Assembly (NCBI GenBank): GCA_024243835.1
Contig: JALPMN010000574.1
Span: 1-22,253, forward strand
Source of the DNA: Enteropsectra breve
Taxonomy: Eukaryota > Microsporidia
Direction of reading: 5' to 3'
Length of the DNA stretch: 22,253 bases
The notes under the pieces were generated by a model. The model worked only from the letters and a program-made list of their open reading frames with translations, had not been told where the DNA came from and ran no database searches. A program made the translations under genes and the position numbers. Below, one piece after another: positions 15,991-22,253 of this stretch. The first letter of the stretch is position 1; the number at the start of each line of letters is the position of its first letter.

Positions 15991-16249
15991 ATCTTCAGCT
16001 TAGCATACTTGGATATTTGCGCAGTAGCACCAATGATCCAATAGATTTGAATCACAAGAGCTCTTCCATTATCATACTTGCGAGTAAGTAGAGGGTCTCA
16101 TCCATCTCCATAGTTGAGCCTGCACTGCTAATTTTATCGCCAGCGAGCCAGCAGTACTCGTTGAGAAGGTTATCCTATTTTGCCATTAAAAGAGATAGAC
16201 TTCTTCCCTCAATCCCCATTGCTTCTGCTTTCCAAAATAAGATGATATT
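15991..16249 (-). mobile_element. Degenerate Merlin/IS1595-like transposase remnant
   Basis: On the minus strand one frame reads DNLLNEYCWLAGDKISSAG then MEMDETLY, and after a one-base shift TRKYDNGRALVIQIYWIIGAT. The pattern (V/M)E(I/M)DE, RKY-x-x-GR and W-x-x-G is that of IS1595/ISXO2-like DDE transposases, whose eukaryotic members are Merlin elements. Merlin elements are reported from microsporidian genomes. A TAG sits just before DNLLNEY, and the frame is broken before TRKY. It directly abuts the mariner remnant near 15990, so one element may have inserted into the other before both decayed. Confidence 0.72.
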
Positions 16250-16603
16250 TCCACTAAGCATAAATAAACTCAAATATCTGACTCAAAGAAAACATTAAAA
16301 TGTAAAAATTAATATTGTTAAAGATATTAAATGTTCTTCTAATGTTTCTTTTGTTGCAACGCCGCCTCAGATCAATTCCTTGTCTTTTTAAACCTTTCTT
16401 TTTATTTTAAATCCGCTTTCCGGGCACTGGCGCTTTTCTAAGGTTATCAGTCTTACTTTCTGCGCATATTCAATCGCTTTTTAATGTTATAATTTTCCTG
16501 TAGTATTCTACTCTTCACATCAGCTCTGGAAATCTGATCGTGAGATCTATCCTTCTTAAAAAAACGTTTATAAAACAACTAAATTAACCCATGAAAATTT
16601 ATT
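16250..16603. other. Intergenic region, no gene recognised
   Basis: AT-rich sequence between the transposon remnants and the surface-protein-like gene. No coding frame is supported. TTTATT at its right edge is the polyadenylation signal of that gene. Confidence 0.5.
16598..16603 (-). terminator. Polyadenylation signal directly after the stop codon
   Basis: On the minus strand AATAAA follows the TAA (16604-16606) without a gap. Confidence 0.5.
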
Positions 16604-18844
16604 TTAGATAGATGCTTCTGGCACAGCAACGCCTTTGCTGTCTGATCTCAACACAACGATAATCACTATAATCAAAGCAATTGCACCAATTGCTACAATC
16701 ACTATCTTTCCCTTGTGCTTATCGACTTTATCCATAAGTGTTGGCTTATTATTTGGGTCTGATGTCTTATTCTCAAGCCCTGATGCAATGGCAGTGTTTT
16801 GCTCCTTAAGGGCTACTAGTTTTGCTTTTATAGCCGCTATTACTTTAGTGAATCTGGCCTCAATATCAACATTCAGGTCATTCATATTGTTCAGAAGCAA
16901 GTTGTAGTTAGCCTCAGTTTTCAATTTTTTTTGATTGCTTTCTAATTTACGTGATGCCATGTTGGCGAAGGCCTCCAGTGGCTCGATTTCCTTCAACCGC
17001 TCATCAAGGAAGGCCAAATTCTTCTGAAGAATTTCCTTCTTATTTTTGAGATTCTCGTCGGTTGGCACATTTTTAAGACGCTCATCGATCTGAGTTATCA
17101 GCTTGCCCATGTTTTGTTTCAGTGCCTCATTTTCTTCCTTGTTGTTTATCTCAGCAAGCTTGCTTTTTCCGTCCTCCAGGATTTCTGCTAGTTTGATAGC
17201 GAGATCCTGGCATTTTGCGCGCTCAACTGCCTCCTTCTCACTGTTATTCACGACCTGAACAGGATCCTCTTTTTCAGCGCCCTCCGGCTTTTGTTCTGTT
17301 GGTATTTTCATTTCGTGCGAATCATCAACTACCGGTGGATCGCTTGATTTTGAATTAGCAAGCTCCTCTATAAAGTCTTTGTACTCAGGATGTTGTTTCA
17401 AAAACGCCAGTGCTTTGCTCCCATCCTTATTGAGAGTAAAATGTTCATTACAGCAATATAAATATCCATTACTATGGCTTGGTCCAAAAAGCAGTTCTCT
17501 CATCAAATTGCTTATTTCTTTCATTAATTCGTTTATTGCCATTAAATTGCTATAGTATTGCGTCTTAACCGTCCTGCTCACACATTCTACTTCAGCTTTT
17601 TTAACCTCCTTATCATCCATCATATTTTTATTCTTCTCGTATGCGTCATCTAAAATATTAACAATTTTGAGGATTATGTTCATGCTTTCTTTCTCTGTGC
17701 TTTTATCACGCTTAATTTTCTCTGCTGCATGCTTAAAAGCACCTGTCAGATTATAATTCTCAATATTTATCTTATCCATGTTTATAGTATCTTTATCCAT
17801 CTCATTCTTCAAATTAAAAGCATTCAATCTAGATCGACTAAATAATTTGAATTTTAAGTCATTCAAAAAATCCTCATAACAATAACCTTTAGAATAATTA
17901 GTCAAAATCACTTCATCAACTAATGGCGTATGGGTAGTTGGAGTTTCACTATTTTTATTCTTCTCATAATCGTTTTGCATTTTTAAGAACTGCAATGCAG
18001 CCTCATAGCTCATAAATAGCCCCTGAGGAAGTAAAGCTGAGCCAGTGGCGCAATTTAATGATCCTTCGTTAAAGAATTTTTCTTCTAAATCTGTGCGTAT
18101 TTTATCCATACAATCAGCTATGCTTAATAGTCTAATGCGATACTCATCCTTGCTGGCTTTAATATTGTTTTGAGTTGCTGTAGTATCACCATTGAGCTCT
18201 TCGATGGTCAAAGGTTTCTTATTTCCAGGCTTTAGTATGTTTCTTCCTTGCTGTATTGAGGTTATTTTTTCATTATAATTCTTAATTTTCTGTTGTGCCT
18301 CTTCTTCTAGCTTTACAAATTCGTTTTTAGTTTGGACAAACGTGTGCTCTAACACTACTATCGTTTCAACCAGAACTTTAGTGTACTTCTGCGCCTCTTC
18401 AATGGTTATAGAACTACCAAATAGTTGTGTACTTGCACTTTCTGCAGCTTTACTTATGTTGAATTCATTTATAATAACAGGATCCATTGTTCTGTCTTCT
18501 CGCTTGAAATCAAGTTTACCGTATAAAAAGGCATAATGATCAATACACTGCTTTTCCATATGATTGAAAAATTTTTTATAAAAACTTTTTACACTACCGT
18601 TGTGTTCAATAGCTAACGTAGTAGATACAAGAGTGTTGTTATCGTCAGCATTATGAGGAGGCACTGTTTCACCCTTTGGATTGGGCTGTGGAATTGGACT
18701 TTCATGCGCTTTTTCTACTTGATCACCGCTGATTTTAGCTGCTTGTGGTGATGAAAGTGGTGTTGGTCCTACTGTTTCACCTGATGGCACACATTTGCTG
18801 ATTGCAATCAATGTCAGTATCATGTCATATCCGTTGAACAGCAT
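16604..18844 (-). CDS. Putative surface protein, duplicated helical domain, C-terminal anchor
   Basis: A 746-residue protein with an N-terminal signal-like segment (MLFNGYDMILTLIAISKCVP), a Pro/Thr-rich stretch to about 85, and two related helical domains: about 88-295 (INEFNISKAAESA, ETIVVLEHTFVQT, AALQFLKMQNDYE) and about 322-495 (IENYNLTGAFKHAAEKI, ILKIVNILDDAYE, ALAFLKQHPEYKDF). A Glu/Lys-rich coiled-coil-like region (535-690), one membrane helix (714-733) and the short tail SKGVAVPEASI follow. The upstream-in-tandem gene at 19175-21109 shares the signal segment, both domains and the anchor. A signal peptide plus a single C-terminal helix predicts an exposed N-terminal ectodomain; the function is unknown. 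The start is supported by CCC touching the ATG, with AAATTTTTT just upstream. Confidence 0.9.
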   Translation of the reverse strand: MLFNGYDMILTLIAISKCVPSGETVGPTPLSSPQAAKISGDQVEKAHESPIPQPNPKGETVPPHNADDNNTLVSTTLAIEHNGSVKSFYKKFFNHMEKQCIDHYAFLYGKLDFKREDRTMDPVIINEFNISKAAESASTQLFGSSITIEEAQKYTKVLVETIVVLEHTFVQTKNEFVKLEEEAQQKIKNYNEKITSIQQGRNILKPGNKKPLTIEELNGDTTATQNNIKASKDEYRIRLLSIADCMDKIRTDLEEKFFNEGSLNCATGSALLPQGLFMSYEAALQFLKMQNDYEKNKNSETPTTHTPLVDEVILTNYSKGYCYEDFLNDLKFKLFSRSRLNAFNLKNEMDKDTINMDKINIENYNLTGAFKHAAEKIKRDKSTEKESMNIILKIVNILDDAYEKNKNMMDDKEVKKAEVECVSRTVKTQYYSNLMAINELMKEISNLMRELLFGPSHSNGYLYCCNEHFTLNKDGSKALAFLKQHPEYKDFIEELANSKSSDPPVVDDSHEMKIPTEQKPEGAEKEDPVQVVNNSEKEAVERAKCQDLAIKLAEILEDGKSKLAEINNKEENEALKQNMGKLITQIDERLKNVPTDENLKNKKEILQKNLAFLDERLKEIEPLEAFANMASRKLESNQKKLKTEANYNLLLNNMNDLNVDIEARFTKVIAAIKAKLVALKEQNTAIASGLENKTSDPNNKPTLMDKVDKHKGKIVIVAIGAIALIIVIIVVLRSDSKGVAVPEASI

Positions 18845-18870
18845 GGGTGAAATTTTTTACAAAAATTTTA
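18845..18870 (-). promoter_or_regulatory. AAATTT plus CCC promoter motif touching the ATG
   Basis: On the minus strand TAAAATTTTTG and AAAAAATTTCACCC run directly into the ATG at 18844. The same arrangement occurs in the retrotransposon LTR, and a closely similar sequence (TAAAATTTTTTGCC then ATG) precedes the paralogue at 21109. Confidence 0.55.
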
Positions 18871-19174
18871 CAAGGTATTTTATAATAATATCAATGGTGA
18901 TCAAAATTAAAGGAGAAAAGACGTTTGAAATATAAGTGCTATCCACTCTAAACAATGCATTTTGTATAAATTATAAATTAAAAAGTGATGATAGTTTATA
19001 TAACCAAGTAAATGCATTTAAGATCATTTTTATTAATACGCCATGCTATAATAACCGCCTCTGTAAAATAGTGTTACTTTATTTCTACAAATCTTACCTA
19101 CAGCACTATATAAATACTTAAGACATGTATCAAAATTAATGAAGATCTAAATGAAATTTAATCAATAATCTTTT
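18871..19174. other. Intergenic region between the two paralogues
   Basis: AT-rich sequence. No coding frame is supported; a short plus-strand frame at 18936-19121 lacks promoter motifs and recognisable content. Confidence 0.45.
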
Positions 19175-21109
19175 TTAAATAGCTGCTTCTGATACGGCAC
19201 CACCTTTGCTGCTTATCTTTAAAACAACAGCAATTGCTAATATTAGAGTGACTGCTCCTATCAGTATCTTTCCTTTGTGAGCATATATTTTACTCATTAG
19301 CGAAGGCTCATTTTTAAACTTGTTTTCATTATTCGGGTCTTGTTTTTCTTGTGATGTGTTAGCCTTGGAAGAGTCATTTACAACTGGAATCTCTATTTTA
19401 GGCTTCTCATCTTCTTCTTTTCTTATAGCTTCATCCGACTCTGTGCTTTCTGTTGATGTCGTACTGACATCAATGCCGCTAGGATGAGAATCTTCTGTTA
19501 AATCATCGATACCTGGCATAATAATAGTGTTGGTTTCTGATGACTCTTCAATAAAGGCTTTGTATTCTGGATGGTGTTTCAAAAATCTCAGTGCAGCCTT
19601 ATCATCTGCCTTCATATAACTATGATATACACAGCAGCCTATAAAGTCATTAATTAGGCACGGCTTTTTACTCTGTGCTTTTATAAATGGTATTATAATA
19701 TTCCTCATAAATACCAATATGCCAACCATGTTGTTATAGCAATGTACCTTGTCTTTCTTAGATTTGCTTTCTTCTTTGAATCGGCAATAATTTAGCCTGA
19801 AAGCCCGATTTAGAATTGTTACTATTTTGCCTATAATGTCCATGCTTTCTTTTTCTATAGAATTGTCGCATTTAATTTTCTCAACAGCATACTCAAAAGC
19901 TTTTGAAATATTATACCGGTATATTATTATGGTTTGTTCTATTGTGAACTGTGCTCTTATTTTTTTTTCGGCTTTAAGTATCATTCTGTAAAATTTTTTA
20001 TCTTCACTAACTAAGTCTTTCGAAAATTCGTGCCATGAATATTTTTGTGAATCATCCTTTAGAACCACATCGTTATCAAAGGGCTTACATGTAATGGGCA
20101 TTTCTACATTAAATATAACTTGTTCCGAGTTAAATGCATGGCTGTTTGCATTAGCCGTTACTCCGTTTTTAAACTTTTCATATCCTTCATGATTAAGAAT
20201 GAACTGCAGTGCTGGTTCAAAGTTCACATAAAGTTCGTGTGGAAGATAAATTCTCCTACGAGGACATTTTAATACATTAATATTAAGAAATTCAGATTGT
20301 AAAAACGACTGTATCTCACTCATGCGATTAAGTATGCTATATAGTCTTTTGCAAAATGTTCTTTTGGTAGCTGCTGCATTTAATCGTGCTACTGAAATAG
20401 CACTATTCAGCTCTTCGATCTCTTTGATAGTAAATTGTTTCTTGTTTCCAGTGTTTAGAATATTTTCTTCATAGCTCTTAATCTTCTCGGCAGAGTCCTT
20501 AGTTAGTTTTTTATATTCGTTTCTTGTTTGAATAAACAAGTGTTCCAAAACTACAATCATTTCCAGCAAGACTTTTACATGCTTTTGAGCATTGTTCAAC
20601 TCTTTTCTATCTGTCAAGTTGATTTGTTTGATTGCAAATTCTGAAGCTGCGTCGATGTCAAAATTATTTATAATGATAGGCAGTGCTTCGTTCTTCTGAT
20701 TTTCGATGTCAAGATCTTTGTTTATATATTTATAATGCTCTTGACATTTTCTAAATAAGCATTTAAAAAAATTTTTATAAAACAAAAATACACCAGTGTT
20801 ATGAGGGATAAATGCTCCATTGAACTTAGTCCTTGCATTAATTGTGCCATCGTCTCTTATTTCAATGCTTGTAGCTTTTGCATTATCTGCTGTTTCAGTA
20901 TCATCCGATGGTTGAAGCTGTGTAGAAGGGATTTCATGTTCCGATTCTACGCGATTACCGCTAACAATATTATTTTGTGGTGCTGGAACAAGGATTGGTG
21001 TTTCATTCTTATTTGTATGGACTCCATGATTGTGAGTTGTTTGTTCTAATGGCACGCAATTATAGAGTGCAATAGCGATCAATATCGAATTTAATCCGTT
21101 GCAGTGCAT
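19175..21109 (-). CDS. Putative surface protein, paralogue of the 16604-18844 gene
   Basis: The first in-frame ATG (21109) gives 644 residues; a longer reading needs TTG. The start MHCNGLNSILIAIALYNCVP aligns with the signal segment of the neighbour. Two related helical domains follow: about 111-314 (INNFDIDAASEFAIKQI, EMIVVLEHLFIQT, PALQFILNHEGYEKF) and about 358-520 (RYNISKAFEYAVEKI, IGKIVTILNRAF, ALRFLKHHPEYKAF). A Ser/Thr/Glu-rich linker, one membrane helix (about 615-630) and the tail SKGGAVSEAAI complete it. Compared with its neighbour it lacks the long coiled-coil region before the anchor. The same-strand tandem arrangement indicates gene duplication. The role is unknown; surface exposure is inferred from topology. 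Confidence 0.9.
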   Translation of the reverse strand: MHCNGLNSILIAIALYNCVPLEQTTHNHGVHTNKNETPILVPAPQNNIVSGNRVESEHEIPSTQLQPSDDTETADNAKATSIEIRDDGTINARTKFNGAFIPHNTGVFLFYKNFFKCLFRKCQEHYKYINKDLDIENQKNEALPIIINNFDIDAASEFAIKQINLTDRKELNNAQKHVKVLLEMIVVLEHLFIQTRNEYKKLTKDSAEKIKSYEENILNTGNKKQFTIKEIEELNSAISVARLNAAATKRTFCKRLYSILNRMSEIQSFLQSEFLNINVLKCPRRRIYLPHELYVNFEPALQFILNHEGYEKFKNGVTANANSHAFNSEQVIFNVEMPITCKPFDNDVVLKDDSQKYSWHEFSKDLVSEDKKFYRMILKAEKKIRAQFTIEQTIIIYRYNISKAFEYAVEKIKCDNSIEKESMDIIGKIVTILNRAFRLNYCRFKEESKSKKDKVHCYNNMVGILVFMRNIIIPFIKAQSKKPCLINDFIGCCVYHSYMKADDKAALRFLKHHPEYKAFIEESSETNTIIMPGIDDLTEDSHPSGIDVSTTSTESTESDEAIRKEEDEKPKIEIPVVNDSSKANTSQEKQDPNNENKFKNEPSLMSKIYAHKGKILIGAVTLILAIAVVLKISSKGGAVSEAAI

Positions 21110-21134
21110 GGCAAAAAATTTTACAATTTTTAAT
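21110..21134 (-). promoter_or_regulatory. AAATTT promoter motif touching the ATG
   Basis: On the minus strand TTGTAAAATTTTTTGCC runs into the ATG at 21109. It resembles the promoter of the paralogue at 18845-18870, with CC in place of CCC. Confidence 0.5.
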
Positions 21135-21404
21135 AGGAGTATTTTTGCATTATTCAATTAAATTCAGCCATAAAGGAGAAATTCCTCTGGTGATTTTATT
21201 AGTAGCCATCAGAGTGCATATATTTCTTCAGCACCTAAAATCATCTCATAATGGAACACATTTTGATCTTGTACTAAAATTATCAAAGTCAGCACAATTC
21301 ATTCATTTAAACTGATTTTCGCATGCGCTGTGAGCGCTGTGTATCTTTATCTTATCATGCTACGGTACTATTTTGAAAAAAAAAATTAAACTGTTTTAAA
21401 TGAA

Positions 21405-21410
21405 TTTATT
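21405..21410 (-). terminator. Polyadenylation signal after the stop codon
   Basis: AATAAA on the minus strand, one base after the TAA (21412-21414). Confidence 0.5.
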
Positions 21411-21411
21411 C

Positions 21412-22253
21412 TTAAACGAGCTCTGCTCCAGCAGCACCGCCTTTTCCCATCGTAGTGAGTAAAGCAACGCCACAGATGGCAAAAAAACCAAGAGCCACGA
21501 CTCCCACTATTATCTTTATCATGTGCTTATCGAAGAATTTGCTCATCGAGTTTTTGTTGTCCGTGCTGTCATCGTTGCTATTGCCTTGTTTATCATCGCC
21601 TTTCTCAGCATTTTTTCTCTCAGCATTTTTTCTCTCAGCATTTTTTCTCTCAGCATTTTTTCTCTCAGCATTTTTTCTCTCGAGCTCTCTTTTCTCTGCT
21701 TCAAGCTTCTTTTTCTCAAGCTCTTTTCTCTCGAGCTCTTTCCTCACAGCATTTTTTCTCTCATGCTCTTTTTCTTCAGCAGCTTTTCTCTCGAGCTCCT
21801 GCCTCTCAGCATCCCTTGTTTCGAGCTCTTGCCTCTCAGCAGCTTTTTTCTCGCGCTCTATTTTCTCACGCTCTATTTTCTCACGCTCTATTTTCTCACG
21901 CTCTATTTTCTCACGCTCTATTTTCTCACGCTCTTGCCTCTCAGCATCCCTTTTCTCAGCATCCTTTTTCTCACGCTCTATTCTCTCGAGCTGTTTCTTT
22001 TCGATCTCAAGAAGTGAATTTAGTACTGATGAAATTCGAGTAACTTCTTTTGCATAGTAATCAAGTTTAGCCTTCAACTTTGGCAGTTTTTCTTGAATAG
22101 CATTAGAATTAGTTTCTTCACTAGCTATAGCAGCTAAGTGTTTATCAATATTACTTGCATCATTAGCATTCAAATCAATTGCACTTAATTCAGCTATTCT
22201 ATTTTCTATATCACGTAAGAATTCTGCAAGTTCCTGTATAAATATTTCCAAAT
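21412..22253 (-). CDS. Repeat-helix membrane protein, 5' end outside the window
   Basis: The frame is open to the window edge, so the N-terminus is missing; 280 codons are visible. They encode a helical segment, then about 130 residues of Glu/Arg/Lys-rich five-residue repeats (EREKI-type and ERKNA-type) likely to form a long charged single helix or coiled coil. A linker (KGDDKQGNSNDDS), the sequence MSKFFDKHMIKIIVG leading into one membrane helix, and the tail GKGGAAGAELV follow. The anchor and tail match the two upstream paralogues (MDKVDKHKGKIVIV and MSKIYAHKGKILIG, with SKGGAVSEAAI-type tails), although the ectodomain differs. It appears to be a third member built on the same anchor module. 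A signal peptide is expected beyond the edge. Confidence 0.85.
   Translation of the reverse strand, partial: LEIFIQELAEFLRDIENRIAELSAIDLNANDASNIDKHLAAIASEETNSNAIQEKLPKLKAKLDYYAKEVTRISSVLNSLLEIEKKQLERIEREKKDAEKRDAERQEREKIEREKIEREKIEREKIEREKIEREKKAAERQELETRDAERQELERKAAEEKEHERKNAVRKELERKELEKKKLEAEKRELERKNAERKNAERKNAERKNAERKNAEKGDDKQGNSNDDSTDNKNSMSKFFDKHMIKIIVGVVALGFFAICGVALLTTMGKGGAAGAELV
21600..21685 (-). repeat. 15-bp tandem repeat encoding ERKNA units
   Basis: The unit TTTTTTCTCTCAGCA (plus strand) repeats about five times with almost no change. Each unit encodes five residues in frame, so copy-number changes would keep the gene open. Confidence 0.9.
21846..21935 (-). repeat. 15-bp tandem repeat encoding EREKI units
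   Basis: The unit TTTTCTCACGCTCTA (plus strand) repeats about six times, nearly identical. It lies in the same gene as the ERKNA repeat, with more diverged units between the two arrays. Confidence 0.9.

Larger units (their letters stand above)
21110..21411. other. Intergenic region between the second and third surface-protein-like genes
   Basis: Besides the start-proximal motif at its left end and the polyadenylation signal of the third gene at its right end, nothing was recognised in these roughly 300 AT-rich bases. Confidence 0.4.

Noticed and set aside
15819..16091. A 90-residue plus-strand frame in the transposon area
   Set aside because: It lies antisense to the mariner and Merlin remnants, whose minus-strand translation is clearly transposase-like.
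21600..21935. Regular repeats as a possible CRISPR array
   Set aside because: Units are 15 bp, head-to-tail without spacers, and encode five-residue protein repeats in frame.
21455..22057. Long plus-strand frames rich in Ser/Phe/Leu opposite the repeat-helix gene
   Set aside because: They are the antisense reading of the 15-bp repeats; the minus-strand product has a coherent anchor and tail shared with two paralogues.
1..22253. tRNA or rRNA genes
   Set aside because: A visual scan for T-arm-like GTTCGA sequences with matching stems gave nothing convincing; a covariance-model scan was not possible.

Overview
The window looks like a piece of a microsporidian (fungal-related intracellular parasite) nuclear genome. 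This is inferred from several traits together. The genes are intronless and AT-rich. A C-rich triplet (CCC/CCCC) sits 0-12 nt before most start codons, often after AAATTT-like stretches. AATAAA signals overlap or touch stop codons. The coding content is dominated by lineage-specific proteins with signal peptides or membrane anchors, mixed with Ty3, Merlin and mariner transposable elements. No species is named, because nothing here fixes it.

Layout. (1) 1-3671: a nearly complete Ty3/gypsy LTR retrotransposon with one intact Gag-Pol frame. The 5' LTR is cut by the window edge and the complete 3' LTR is only about 87 bp. It is inserted in the 5' part of a minus-strand gene, whose remaining head lies at 3672-3830. 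(2) 4326-6268: an intact paralogue of that broken gene (a four-helix membrane protein), a 79-residue single-helix membrane protein, and a 171-residue protein whose 3' end may be frame-disrupted. (3) 6799-14412: two long signal-peptide proteins, on opposite strands, each with an N-terminal RING-like zinc module. Between them lies an 84-residue secreted protein that shares an N-terminal motif with the first. A 1.5-kb gene-poor stretch between the genes holds clustered stem-loops. (4) 15013-16249: a transposon graveyard with degenerate mariner/Tc1 and Merlin (IS1595-like) transposase remnants and short repeats. (5) 16604-22253: three minus-strand genes in tandem that share a C-terminal membrane-anchor module. 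Two of them also share a duplicated helical domain. The third is cut by the window edge and has a long Glu/Arg/Lys repeat helix.

Taken together, the region reads as an accessory, host-interaction-type locus. It carries candidate secreted proteins (RING-like), candidate surface proteins (signal peptide, helical ectodomain, C-terminal helix) and repeated transposon insertions that have already broken one gene. No housekeeping gene, tRNA or rRNA was recognised.

The most notable observation is that the retrotransposon LTR carries what looks like the host gene promoter and start-codon signature (AAATTTTT then AGCCCATG). That ATG is in frame with Gag-Pol, so the polyprotein probably starts inside the LTR and reads through the primer-binding site.
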